35,670 bases of DNA from a virus. The stretch spans positions 1 through 35,670 of IMG/VR virus record IMGVR_UViG_3300007542_000014; one strand, given 5' to 3'. Under the pieces are notes generated by a model, which saw only the letters and a program-made list of their open reading frames with translations, had not been told where the DNA came from and made no database searches. Of the stretch, positions 7,617 through 17,158 are shown one piece after another. Positions within the stretch are counted from its first letter, which is position 1, and each line of letters opens with the position of its first letter. The translations under genes and the position numbers were made by a program.

Positions 7617-8048
7617 ATGGCAAAGACGGTAAAAGACTACATGGATGCCGTTTTGAAAGCTAAAAATAGCATCCCACAACAAACTGAAATTATACTTAAA
7701 AACAATAAAGAAGCCGTTTTAAATCTAAATAGAGACGCTTTATTTGAAGGGGAAAATAACAAAGGTGAGATTTTAGGCACTTACAAGATTACGGCTTTCG
7801 GAAGTGGTAAAGGATTTCCGAAGTTTAAAGGAACAGCATTTAATTTTTATGATAGCGGAAACTTCTTTAAAGGATTTGATTACACATTTAGAAACAACAC
7901 TTTGAGTTTCTTTTCCAGAGATTCAATATCAACAACTTTACAGGATAGATACGGAAGTAATATATTCGGTTTACAATCAGAAAAAGAAAAGCAACTAAAC
8001 CAAATAATACAAAACGATTTATGGGATTATTTAAGAAAAAGCCTTTAA
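7617..8048 (+). CDS. Phage protein before tape measure, unknown role
   Basis: The likely product is 143 residues starting MAKTVKDYMDAVLKAKNSIP at the ATG at 7617. An upstream TTG at 7575 would add 14 residues encoded by the T-arm of the tRNA-like element, so it is rejected. The section from ALNLNRDALFEG-like residues to YDSGNFFKGFDYTF resembles a family commonly seen in Bacteroidota phages near tail genes, of unknown function. It overlaps the next gene by 28 bases, which hints at coupled expression. It stands where tail-assembly chaperones usually lie. Confidence 0.6.
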   Translation: MAKTVKDYMDAVLKAKNSIPQQTEIILKNNKEAVLNLNRDALFEGENNKGEILGTYKITAFGSGKGFPKFKGTAFNFYDSGNFFKGFDYTFRNNTLSFFSRDSISTTLQDRYGSNIFGLQSEKEKQLNQIIQNDLWDYLRKSL

Positions 8049-8644
8049 AACTTACATTTTACGATAGCACAGAAGTAATGCCATTGCACAATTGGGTTAA
8101 ATATTTTGAAACTAATGATTTAACTTACTTCAATAAAGAGCGTAAAGAACACCAAAATAACTACGAGTGTATGACTTCTGTATTCAATGATTATATCAAA
8201 ATTACAGATAATCACGATTTTTACTTAAGATTTGCAAAAATTCATAAGATTTTAAGATTAAGAACTAAATACAATTGCGTTACATTAATTGCTAATTCAT
8301 TATTAAATTATCATTCTAAAATGGATCTATCCGTTTTTAATGATATGATAAAAGAACTTGAAAAATGGCATTATAAAATAGATAAATCAAAAGATGTATT
8401 TACCCAAATAGAAAAGATATTAAAAAGAGCTAGAGGTATTAATACGGAAGTTAAACTATTAGAAATTGAATTAAAGAAAAGCGACAATGAAGAAGCAAGT
8501 TCAATTGAAAAACAGTTAATATTAGTTAGTCGAGGTCTTGAATTAGGTTATAGGTTAGACGCAACTGAAATAAGTCTTAAAACTTGGGTTGAAATGCAAA
8601 AGATTTTAGAAAAAGAAATAGAAGCTAAACAGAAAGCTAAATAG
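8021..8644 (+). CDS. Putative tail assembly chaperone-position protein
   Basis: This 207-residue, mostly helical, charged protein begins MGLFKKKPLKLTFYDSTEVM and overlaps the upstream gene by 28 bases in another frame. It directly precedes the tape measure gene, the place of tail chaperones (lambda gpG/gpGT), but I see no slippery sequence that would fuse it to the upstream ORF. The C-terminus is a long Glu/Lys helix (EIEAKQKAK). Assignment is positional only; no motif identifies it. Confidence 0.5.
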   Translation: MGLFKKKPLKLTFYDSTEVMPLHNWVKYFETNDLTYFNKERKEHQNNYECMTSVFNDYIKITDNHDFYLRFAKIHKILRLRTKYNCVTLIANSLLNYHSKMDLSVFNDMIKELEKWHYKIDKSKDVFTQIEKILKRARGINTEVKLLEIELKKSDNEEASSIEKQLILVSRGLELGYRLDATEISLKTWVEMQKILEKEIEAKQKAK

Positions 8645-8652
8645 AAAAAGAA

Positions 8653-11370
8653 ATGAGTAACGCAATAGATTCAATAGTATCTAAGAGCGCACAGGAGCAA
8701 TTAGATAAGTTATATAGAGATTTAAACCTTGTTAATTCTGAGATTGTTAAAATCAATCAAACAGGGATAAAATTCAACGATTCGGCTTCTCCAAAGAATT
8801 TAACGGAATTGGTTAAAGCTACTGAAGCATATACCAAAGCAGAAAAAGAGCAAGCGCAAACTTTATTAAAAAACGAGCAGATACATAGAAGTTTAAATGC
8901 TACTATTAGGAGTGAAATATCTACTAAAAATGCAGTTACAAGAGAATCAGAGAAGCAAAGAAAAGCGACAGAAAATTTAAACAGTGCTTACGTAAAGCTT
9001 TCAATGGCTCACGCAAGAGCTTCAAGAACGTTACAAGATTTAATTGCATCCGAAAGAGCTTCTAATTCAGAAATAAGAAAAGCGCAAAATGAATTTAATA
9101 AATTGAATTCAAAAATATTGAGTGCTGATAAAGCAGTTGGTAGATTTAATAGAAATGTTGGAAATTACCCTAAAAATGCCATTTTAGGATTAAAAAACTT
9201 GATAGGGGCATTTGGTATTATTGGAGGAGTTTCTTTGTTTGCAAATATCGTTAAAGATACTTATAGGCTTTCAAAGGAATTGCAAGGATTAAGCCAAGCC
9301 CTTAAACAAGTTACAGGAACACAAGAGGAGTACTTAAAGCAACAAGTTTTTCTAAAACAAATAGCTAGTGATTTTGGTGTTGAAATAAACGGATTAACAC
9401 AACAATTTACACAATTTTATGTTAGTGCTAAAAATAAAATAGCAGGTAACGATATACAGCAAATTTTTAAATCAATTACAAAGGCAGGGGCTACAATGGG
9501 TTTAAGTGTTGATGCTCAACAAAGAGCCTTTTTGGCATTAAACCAAATGATGTCTAAAGGGGTTGTTAGTGCGGAAGAACTTAGAGGACAGTTAGGAGAA
9601 GCTTTGCCAGGTGCGTTTGGTATTATGGCAAAAGCATTAAACACAAACGAAATAGGTTTGAATAAAATGCTTAAATCAGGGAGTTTATTAGCAAATGAGG
9701 TTTTACCAAAATTCGCTAAAGAACTTGAAAAAGCATACGGGATTGAAAATGTAGAAAGAATAGACAATCTAACAAGCGCCCAAAACAGGTTACAAAATAG
9801 TTGGACTAATTTAATTAGAACAATTACAGAAGGAGAAGGCGGAATAACTTCTTTTTTAGGAACTATAGTTGATGAAATATCAAAAACAATAAGCGCTTGG
9901 GATAGATTATTATTTAAAATGAAGAGTGCTAAAACTAGATTTTCAGTTGCATCTACAGAAGCAGAAACTTTTTATTTTAAACAAATTCAAAGTGAGTCAG
10001 AAAAAACAGGTATTTCAGTTGAAAACTTAGCAAAAACAAGAATTGGTTTAGCTATAAAAATGAAAGACCAAATAAAATCCGAAATTGACTTAATTAAAGC
10101 GCAAAACGCTGAAATGACAAAATCTATTCCTAATAAATTTGTTAGAGATTTAAGCGGAATGAGTCAGTTAATAGAGTCTAACAATGACATGATTAAAGAT
10201 AAAATTGAACAATTAGGAAGAGTAAACGGTCAATTAAAAGCATATATATCAATATTAAAACCCGCTACTAAGGAAGAAATTTTAAATACTGAGTCTTTAA
10301 AGGAAAATAACGAATATAGAAAAGAATCTATAAAAATAAAAAAAGAAGATTTAAAAAGTGTACAAGATTTAATTAAATTAAAAGAAAATGAAAATGATTC
10401 TATAAAAGTAAATTTAGAATCCTTAGAGAGACAAATAGAATTATATAACCAAACAAAAAAATCTCAGGAAGAGTTAAAAAAATGGTCAGATGATTTCAGA
10501 AAGTCATTCCAAAACGATTTTATAAGTAGCTCAGGATTTGACAAACTTTTCTTTCTAATCGAAAACTTCGACAAGCTAAAAGAAAGCGGTGTAGATACAG
10601 CTTTAGCAATTTCAGAAGCGTTCCAACAGGCTTTTAACACTATTTCAGAAGCTAGTCAAGGTAATTTTGATGCTGAGTATAGTAGATTGGAACAACAAAA
10701 AGAAATTACTTTAAAATTCGCAGGAGAAAGTACAACGGCAAGGGAAGAAATTGAAAGACAGTACGAAGAAAAGAAAAGAGCAATTGCAAGGCGTGAAGCA
10801 GAAGCACAAAAGAGATTAGCGATATTTAATATTGCAATAGATACGGCTCAGGCAATTGTGGCGGCTCTTCCTAATGTAGGTTTATCAATTGCAATCGGGG
10901 CAATCGGGGCAATTCAAGCGGGTATTGTAGCAAGTCAACAAATACCGCAATTCTGGAAAGGAACTGACAATGCGCCAGAAGGTTTAGCATGGACGCAAGA
11001 GAAAGGTGCTGAGGTAATCACAGATAAAAAAGGAAAAGTTAAAACATACGGAAATAATAAAGGTGCTCAGCTTACTTACTTAAAAAAAGGAGACAAGGTG
11101 TATAAATCACGAGAGGACTATATTAATAAAGTGATTGGTAATATCGGGGTTAGTCCACTTGGTAGCTATGCAAATACTATTCAAGCGCAACAAAACTCAC
11201 AGGATTTTAGCGGAATTGAAAATAAAATTAGTAAATTAGCCGATAGTATTAAAAATCAAGAGCCGTTTAATATTACTATGTACCAAGATAAAACTTTTGT
11301 AAGACAAGGCGCTAGAGAACTAGCAAACGCAAGACAAACAATCAAAGCAAGACGATATTCAAATGATTAA
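8653..11370 (+). CDS. Tape measure protein
   Basis: This 905-residue protein sets tail length and is threaded through the tail tube. Residues 60-170 are a coiled-coil-rich region. Residues about 195-400 match the tape measure domain family (TIGR02675 type), with ANGL-like segment SDFGVEINGLTQQFTQFYV and the hallmark VSAEELRGQLGEALPGAFGI. A hydrophobic stretch around 725-760 (AQAIVAALPNVGLSIAIGAIG) is typical of tape measures and their role in membrane passage. It ends with QIPQFWKGTDNAPEG and a basic tail. At about 0.15 nm per residue it predicts a tail of roughly 130-140 nm, which supports siphovirus form. It overlaps the next gene by 8 bases. Confidence 0.92.
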   Translation: MSNAIDSIVSKSAQEQLDKLYRDLNLVNSEIVKINQTGIKFNDSASPKNLTELVKATEAYTKAEKEQAQTLLKNEQIHRSLNATIRSEISTKNAVTRESEKQRKATENLNSAYVKLSMAHARASRTLQDLIASERASNSEIRKAQNEFNKLNSKILSADKAVGRFNRNVGNYPKNAILGLKNLIGAFGIIGGVSLFANIVKDTYRLSKELQGLSQALKQVTGTQEEYLKQQVFLKQIASDFGVEINGLTQQFTQFYVSAKNKIAGNDIQQIFKSITKAGATMGLSVDAQQRAFLALNQMMSKGVVSAEELRGQLGEALPGAFGIMAKALNTNEIGLNKMLKSGSLLANEVLPKFAKELEKAYGIENVERIDNLTSAQNRLQNSWTNLIRTITEGEGGITSFLGTIVDEISKTISAWDRLLFKMKSAKTRFSVASTEAETFYFKQIQSESEKTGISVENLAKTRIGLAIKMKDQIKSEIDLIKAQNAEMTKSIPNKFVRDLSGMSQLIESNNDMIKDKIEQLGRVNGQLKAYISILKPATKEEILNTESLKENNEYRKESIKIKKEDLKSVQDLIKLKENENDSIKVNLESLERQIELYNQTKKSQEELKKWSDDFRKSFQNDFISSSGFDKLFFLIENFDKLKESGVDTALAISEAFQQAFNTISEASQGNFDAEYSRLEQQKEITLKFAGESTTAREEIERQYEEKKRAIARREAEAQKRLAIFNIAIDTAQAIVAALPNVGLSIAIGAIGAIQAGIVASQQIPQFWKGTDNAPEGLAWTQEKGAEVITDKKGKVKTYGNNKGAQLTYLKKGDKVYKSREDYINKVIGNIGVSPLGSYANTIQAQQNSQDFSGIENKISKLADSIKNQEPFNITMYQDKTFVRQGARELANARQTIKARRYSND

Positions 11371-14014
11371 TGACTTTACATTTTACTTAGAATTTACTTA
11401 CGGTCGTGTAGAAATACTTGAACCTGTCGGGTACGATGGTGCTAATTGGATATTATCACAAGATAAGAACCGATACGCCCGTGACGTAATGTATGGTAGT
11501 GATAAAGTAAAGTTAAAGTTTGAAGAAGCATACGGAGAACCTTGCGAGCCTTACATTTTAGATAATGGTGTTATTGTAAATTATTTAGGTTCCGGATGGG
11601 ATTTATTGTTAGAAGAAAATAGAAATTTCGGAACTGAATCGGATGTTAAATTTATTGTTAACGATGGTACGGACGAGTTTTCTAGTGCTTTAAACTTTGC
11701 TGAGAGCAATACGGATGATTTCAGTTACATTGAACTGTCGTTAATTCAAGAAGATACATTAGCAGTTTATAAACGTCAAGAAAAGACACCTGTTAATTTA
11801 TTTAGCGACAAAGATTTAAAAGGTAATACAATTACACCGATTGATACAGTTAATGTATTGTTTAAAGCTAAACCTGTTACTCAGGTAAGCGGATGGGGGC
11901 AAAGTAGAAGACAGTTTGCGGTAGGCTCTCCAATTAATATGGTGGCTCTTGGAGCTGGATTTAATAGATTTAACCCTTGTCAAAATGTACTAAGCTACGG
12001 AATAGAGGACACTTTAAGTAATTTTGATACTTCCTTTAGTTTTGCCACATTACCAGAAAAAGCAAGATTTGTAAGAGCAGCGACAAGTTTGACAAATTTA
12101 AAGTTAAAAGTAGATAGTTCAATTATACACCATCATAGATTTAATGATATTTCTGACCCTTTCGGAAATCCTTCACGTTCTATATTTGAAATTCGTATAG
12201 GTAAGTCGGCAGATGGAACTACATTAACAACCTCGCAAGATGTTTACTCTGATGTTATTACTGCGGATTTTGCAGTAAATAACCCTGTTCCATCATTAAT
12301 TGAATTAGATGTTAATTTTGAATTGAATCAAGGCGAATATTTTCTAATTTGGTTTGAAGCACCAGCAACCATAAGAGCCACTTCGGTGGATTATAACAAT
12401 ACTGCAATAAGTTCATTCTTAACATTTAGTAAATGTGATTTTACACTAACAGCCACATCTACAGCAATAAGTTCAGTAACTAAAGCAGTACGTTATATTG
12501 ATATTGCGAAACAAATTAATAAATCTATTGGCACATTACCATTATCCGCACCAGACTTTGAAAGTGGTGGAAAATGGTATAAAAACGCTTGTTTTAATGG
12601 TAAATTAATACGACAAATTACGGATGAAGCGTTTACGGTAAGTTTAGAAGATTTTCGTAAGTCATTAGGAGAATTTAATAGTGATTATCAGGTTAGTAAT
12701 GAAGAGTTGTTTATCGGGCATGAATCGGATTATTACCAAAATATTGATTTAGGCGGATTTTTAACGCTTCCTGATAAAGATTTTAATAAGCCTAAAAACG
12801 ACCGTTTTTTAATAAATGAATTTGCGTTTTCTTATGAGAATTACGAGAAAGACAAGGACGAAGAAAATACAATTGATGCCATACATACGGAAGCTAAATT
12901 TTTAGTACCTCAGTTAAAAAGCGAAAACAGCCGAGAGGTAAAATGTAATTTTGCACGTGACCCATTTTATGGTGAAAGAATAAGAAGACAAAATACATTA
13001 AGTAATACAACTGCTTACGATAGTGATGATAAAGTTTTAATATATGAAATTATTGAACTTGCTCCGAATAGCAGAGGAGAAATAAACCAAATATTAACTT
13101 ATAATGCGGTTGCTGGAGTAAGTATTCAAATATTAGCCAATAAAACATTTAGATGGGATTTATTAGGTTTTAAAGTGGGCGATTCGGTTATATTAACAGG
13201 AGTAAATACAAGCACACGTACTGTTTTAGAAATTACACCAAGTACATTAACTTTATCACATACGACAGGTACACTAACCGAAACGAGAAGATTAAAAATT
13301 AACTATCCATTAACTGATGTAGCATACACAATTAGAACAGACGAGGGATTGAATTATGCAGAAAATCTACTTAATTCAGATAATTTTGCAAATTTACGTT
13401 ATTCAATTAAGCGAAACATTTTGAATAATTATAGCGAGTATTTAGCTAGTACTACTTTGTTTACTGCTAGTAAAGAAATAGATAACACTTACTTTAAATC
13501 AAATGGCGAGTGCATCACTCAATTTTTAGATGAAAGCGAGCCAATACAAGAAGACGCTGATTTTATAATTGACCCAACTAAGAAGATATTGAATCAAAAT
13601 TTAATAGATACGACTGTTAGTTGTTCATTTTCTGATTATAAGGCGTTACTTGAATCGGTTCAGAATGACAAAGGATTTATACGAGTGATTGATAACAACG
13701 AAAGAGTTTTAAAAGGATTTCCTCAAGAATTGGACTATAATTTTAAGGCTAATGAATTAACTTTATTGCTTGAAGAAAAGTATGAAAGTGATTTCTTAGT
13801 GATTACTTATAATGGTATTAACTTTACTATTAATGAGGTTGGATATGATACTGAAACTGTTACCGAAAGAAGATATAATATTTTTAATGATAAAATACAG
13901 TTTTTTGATAAAAATAACTTAATTTTGTCTAACCGCACTTTATTTAGTAAAGTTCAATATAATGGAGTAGTCTATAACTCAGTAGATGAATTAGTAATTG
14001 CATTAGAATCTTAA
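11363..14014 (+). CDS. Distal tail / tail-tip protein, large
   Basis: This 883-residue protein follows the tape measure with an 8-base overlap, the position of distal tail or tail-associated (Tal) proteins. It is rich in beta strands with repeated short acidic loops and has no transmembrane or peptidase motif that I can see. A segment around residues 395-450 (APDFESGGKWYKNACFNGKL and following) recalls baseplate-hub proteins of Bacteroidota phages. It probably forms the tail tip and may carry the first receptor contact. The assignment is from position, size and composition. Confidence 0.6.
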   Translation: MINDFTFYLEFTYGRVEILEPVGYDGANWILSQDKNRYARDVMYGSDKVKLKFEEAYGEPCEPYILDNGVIVNYLGSGWDLLLEENRNFGTESDVKFIVNDGTDEFSSALNFAESNTDDFSYIELSLIQEDTLAVYKRQEKTPVNLFSDKDLKGNTITPIDTVNVLFKAKPVTQVSGWGQSRRQFAVGSPINMVALGAGFNRFNPCQNVLSYGIEDTLSNFDTSFSFATLPEKARFVRAATSLTNLKLKVDSSIIHHHRFNDISDPFGNPSRSIFEIRIGKSADGTTLTTSQDVYSDVITADFAVNNPVPSLIELDVNFELNQGEYFLIWFEAPATIRATSVDYNNTAISSFLTFSKCDFTLTATSTAISSVTKAVRYIDIAKQINKSIGTLPLSAPDFESGGKWYKNACFNGKLIRQITDEAFTVSLEDFRKSLGEFNSDYQVSNEELFIGHESDYYQNIDLGGFLTLPDKDFNKPKNDRFLINEFAFSYENYEKDKDEENTIDAIHTEAKFLVPQLKSENSREVKCNFARDPFYGERIRRQNTLSNTTAYDSDDKVLIYEIIELAPNSRGEINQILTYNAVAGVSIQILANKTFRWDLLGFKVGDSVILTGVNTSTRTVLEITPSTLTLSHTTGTLTETRRLKINYPLTDVAYTIRTDEGLNYAENLLNSDNFANLRYSIKRNILNNYSEYLASTTLFTASKEIDNTYFKSNGECITQFLDESEPIQEDADFIIDPTKKILNQNLIDTTVSCSFSDYKALLESVQNDKGFIRVIDNNERVLKGFPQELDYNFKANELTLLLEEKYESDFLVITYNGINFTINEVGYDTETVTERRYNIFNDKIQFFDKNNLILSNRTLFSKVQYNGVVYNSVDELVIALES

Positions 14015-14026
14015 AACAATAATATT

Positions 14027-14299
14027 ATGAAAAAATTAGATAAATTCGGAGGTTTAAAAACAGGAGGTAATTATCTTTCAAATGATGAAGTACAAGATTT
14101 GATAAAAATACAAAAAGCCTTATTTGAAGAAGAAAAACTTATAGCAACTTTAAAAGAATGCGAAAGAATTTGGGATAGATATTCTAATGATTTATCTGCA
14201 AGTTGGTTATGTGTTCCTGATAAAAGTTCAGATATTATTAGTCAAATAAAATCAAGTGATTTTTTTACCTCGTTAGAAGATTATGCAAAGAAATGTTAA
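14027..14299 (+). CDS. Small tail-region protein, unknown
   Basis: This 90-residue protein begins MKKLDKFGGLKTGGNYLSND and is mostly helical with a CERIWDRYSNDLSASWLC segment. It lies in the tail-tip operon, 12 bases after the 883-residue gene and 7 bases before the next gene. No family is recognised. It may be a tail chaperone or small tip component. Confidence 0.55.
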   Translation: MKKLDKFGGLKTGGNYLSNDEVQDLIKIQKALFEEEKLIATLKECERIWDRYSNDLSASWLCVPDKSSDIISQIKSSDFFTSLEDYAKKC

Positions 14300-14306
14300 A
14301 TAACAA

Positions 14307-15422
14307 ATGGATAACCCTTTCATAAAACTTAATACAGATTTTCAAACGGCTCGATTCGACAGAATGGTGGATAGCCAATTTTTCTATGGAAGTGGAATAG
14401 CTCTGCATCCTGAGGAGAAATATTTACAAATCAGTAATTCAAAGGTAAATATTGCGTTCGGAGAAAGTTATAAAGTTGAGGTTATAGATTGCGCTGAAAA
14501 TGTATTACATACAGTTACAGATAAATTCTTTCTGTATTCGTTTCAAGAACATAACGGAATTTACCAAATAGCCTATGAGATTTTACCTTTAGGAATTGAT
14601 ACGGGCTTTGAAAAGGTTTACTTTAAATTCACAGGGTTAAGCAATGATGCGGTATTTTATTCAAACGATGTTATAATAACTGACGAAATAGTAAAAACTA
14701 GTTTTAGAATTGATTATAAAAATTATACTAATGATTTAGCAAATTATTATCAATCAATCAGAATCTTAGGTTACTACAATGGTATTGAAGAGAAGCAAGA
14801 ATCAACCATTTACACAACTATAAACGGAAAAGTTAGACGCTCAAGAGTTATTCAAAACTTTGAAAGTTCTTTTTATTTAGAATCAATCAATACAGAAGCG
14901 TTTAAAAGTATAGCCAATTCATTAACTAGTGATATTTTATATTTAAACGGAGAAAGGGCAACAGTTTTAAATGAATTGAAAGCAGGAGAAAGAGAAGGGA
15001 AAACGAATAGATTTAGTGCAGAATTTACGACTATTCTAAATGAAGACGAAACTTTTGTTTATGAGAATCAAATAGCACCTATATTTGCCTATACTGATTT
15101 AACGCCGTTAGGAACTTATTCATTAGCTACCATTCCTTTACTTGGAGAAGCGATTTTTAACTATAATATAACGACATTTGAAAGTCTAAATCTTTATAAT
15201 TCAGATACTAATACATTAGTACAAGAAATAACATCTTTTGTAATTAGTGGTAATTCAATACAATTTTCTATGCCTGTTTTACTAAATGGTAATTATAATT
15301 TTGTACTTTTACAAGTAGAAAGCAATTTAGGCGAGCAAATAGATGTAAATTGGTCGTTTACAATACAGGATGGAGACTTCTTAAATACAGATTTTGACGC
15401 AAATGACTTTTTAATATTTTAA
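14307..15422 (+). CDS. Tail-tip / baseplate structural protein
   Basis: This 371-residue protein is rich in beta strands and starts MDNPFIKLNTDFQTARFDRM. The middle section (YYQSIRILGYYNGIEEKQES) and the end (NVNWSF-like FTIQDGDFLNTDFDAND) look like stacked beta-sandwich domains. It follows the large tail-tip gene and precedes probable fibre genes. Role as a baseplate or tip subunit is inferred from position and composition; no enzyme motif is visible. Confidence 0.5.
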   Translation: MDNPFIKLNTDFQTARFDRMVDSQFFYGSGIALHPEEKYLQISNSKVNIAFGESYKVEVIDCAENVLHTVTDKFFLYSFQEHNGIYQIAYEILPLGIDTGFEKVYFKFTGLSNDAVFYSNDVIITDEIVKTSFRIDYKNYTNDLANYYQSIRILGYYNGIEEKQESTIYTTINGKVRRSRVIQNFESSFYLESINTEAFKSIANSLTSDILYLNGERATVLNELKAGEREGKTNRFSAEFTTILNEDETFVYENQIAPIFAYTDLTPLGTYSLATIPLLGEAIFNYNITTFESLNLYNSDTNTLVQEITSFVISGNSIQFSMPVLLNGNYNFVLLQVESNLGEQIDVNWSFTIQDGDFLNTDFDANDFLIF

Positions 15423-15425
15423 TTA

Positions 15426-15896
15426 ATGGCAACAAAAACAGAATTACAAGCAGCAATAAATACCATAGGCACAGGCGAAGCAAATACAGCTTTAGAGTTC
15501 CGAACATTATTTAATACACTATTGAATGATGGTTACTCTACTGTAATAGTAGAAGACAACTCAACGGTTAATACAGTTACTACAAAAAACACCGTTAATA
15601 CATCACTATTATACAGCGTTAAGATAGTTAAAGTTAATAGAATGGTTTTTTTAAGCGGGTATTGCTTTAATAGCTCAGGAGCAATAGTTTCAAACGCAAA
15701 TTTGAACGATTTCTTTTTTGAAATAACTAACGCTGATTATTTACCTACTACAGCTAATATATTAAGTCCTATTTTCCCGATTTATGGAGCAAACTTTATC
15801 CAATTTGGAGGCACAGGAAATAAGAAAATTTTTATAAATAATGTAGGAGCAGGACAAAGAAAAGATTTTAACATTTGGTATTATACCGAAAATTAA
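15426..15896 (+). CDS. Small putative tail fibre protein
   Basis: This 156-residue protein begins MATKTELQAAINTIGTGEAN, an opening often seen in phage fibre or fibre-attachment proteins, where a short helical segment trimerises and attaches to the tail. Residues from about 45 on are Thr/Asn/Val rich with short beta strands and end in FNIWYYTEN. It would be a trimeric accessory fibre or receptor-binding tip. Homology is not certain. Confidence 0.5.
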   Translation: MATKTELQAAINTIGTGEANTALEFRTLFNTLLNDGYSTVIVEDNSTVNTVTTKNTVNTSLLYSVKIVKVNRMVFLSGYCFNSSGAIVSNANLNDFFFEITNADYLPTTANILSPIFPIYGANFIQFGGTGNKKIFINNVGAGQRKDFNIWYYTEN

Positions 15897-15904
15897 TATA
15901 AATT

Positions 15905-17158
15905 ATGGCAACAGCAATATACTATCCTCAAGTGCTAAGTGAATACAATGAGAATTTACTTAATGTAAATTCAATGTTTAACGATGATTTGATTTGGAAT
16001 GTAACTAGCGGAAGCGCTTTAATAACACAAGATGACAGTAGATATTTTAAAAGCTTAAAAAGTTTAAAAATTGAAACTTTAGATTCTGGTGTTACAACAG
16101 AATTTAATACCACTTCAAACTTGGGATTTGTAGCGCCTTTTACAGGGCGTTATATTTTGTCTTATAGAATATTTTTCGATTCTAGTTTAGGCGATGACCC
16201 TTTTTTTACTTTTAATTTCTTTAAAAACGGGCTTTATTTTCAAGATATTGGTAGTTTATTCACAGAACCCGACTCCGCTACAAACGAGGGTAAAGATGGT
16301 AAATGGTCTTGTTGGTCTCAAGCTATATTATTTAATGAAGGCGATATAGTTACTTTTAATTTCACTTATTCTGCTGGTGGTTTTTTAGATACTATTTGGT
16401 TAGATGGTTTGAAAATTGAATTTGATAGAGGATTAGGAGAACCAACCGAATACAGACTTCCTAAAGATTATTGTTGTTCGGTTGATGCTATAAGCACAAT
16501 TACAGGATACGCAAGTTATTCAGATAGTGGATATACAGAATTGTCTCCATTTTCAATAACTGGTGGTGTTGATACTATACTACCGAATAGAGCTACTACA
16601 AGAGTAACAAGCCAAAGACCTGATGATGTTGACGAGTTTTATTTTGCTGGTGGAGTTTCTGGAACTTTAACAGATGATTTTGAATTAAATGAAACTATAA
16701 CAGGCGGAACAAGTGGAGCAACAGCTACAGTTAGAAGAATCGATACAGATACACTTTATTTTGTTAACTTAGTCGGTTCTTTTACGGCAGGTGAAACAGT
16801 TACAGGAAGCACAAGCGGTGCAACTTTAACAACTATTACAAAGCTAGACCCTGTAATAACAGGTAGAAATGGCGACGGGCTAGATGTAATGATTTATTTT
16901 AAAGCTAAATCAACAGCTATAGACCAATGGTTAGATATTTGGATAGACATAGGTGGCTCAATTGGAGAGCTTTATAGACAAACATTTTCTTTTCCAAAAG
17001 GTACAGGAACTGAAAGAGGTATATTATACGCTTTGCCAAGTGCTTATACTTTAAATACATTTGAAGCTAATGGGGGTAAAGTTAAAGTAAGGAGCAATAA
17101 TAATGTTGAAGTATATTTATTTAATTTCAATTTTGACCGTTCACATAAAGCAAGATAA
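15905..17158 (+). CDS. Tail fibre / receptor-binding protein candidate
   Basis: This 417-residue beta-rich protein has three visible parts. Residues about 20-175 look like a jelly-roll carbohydrate-binding module, with SGSALITQDDSRYFKSLKSL and a C-terminal strand WLDGLKIEFDRG. Residues 250-310 carry two copies of a short repeat built on ETITGGTSGATAT and ETVTGSTSGATLT, a module found in many tail and structural proteins. Residues 315-417 form another beta domain. Binding of surface glycans is a reasonable inference but not shown. Its stop overlaps the ATG of the next gene (TAATG). Confidence 0.55.
   Translation: MATAIYYPQVLSEYNENLLNVNSMFNDDLIWNVTSGSALITQDDSRYFKSLKSLKIETLDSGVTTEFNTTSNLGFVAPFTGRYILSYRIFFDSSLGDDPFFTFNFFKNGLYFQDIGSLFTEPDSATNEGKDGKWSCWSQAILFNEGDIVTFNFTYSAGGFLDTIWLDGLKIEFDRGLGEPTEYRLPKDYCCSVDAISTITGYASYSDSGYTELSPFSITGGVDTILPNRATTRVTSQRPDDVDEFYFAGGVSGTLTDDFELNETITGGTSGATATVRRIDTDTLYFVNLVGSFTAGETVTGSTSGATLTTITKLDPVITGRNGDGLDVMIYFKAKSTAIDQWLDIWIDIGGSIGELYRQTFSFPKGTGTERGILYALPSAYTLNTFEANGGKVKVRSNNNVEVYLFNFNFDRSHKAR

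Noticed and set aside
9516-9767. Minus-strand open frame of 83 codons inside the tape measure gene.
   Set aside because: It is a shadow of the tape measure codons, has Ser/Phe/Leu-rich composition typical of reverse reading and no promoter.
15928-16113. Minus-strand open frame inside the fibre gene.
   Set aside because: Shadow frame with no start context or partner genes on that strand.
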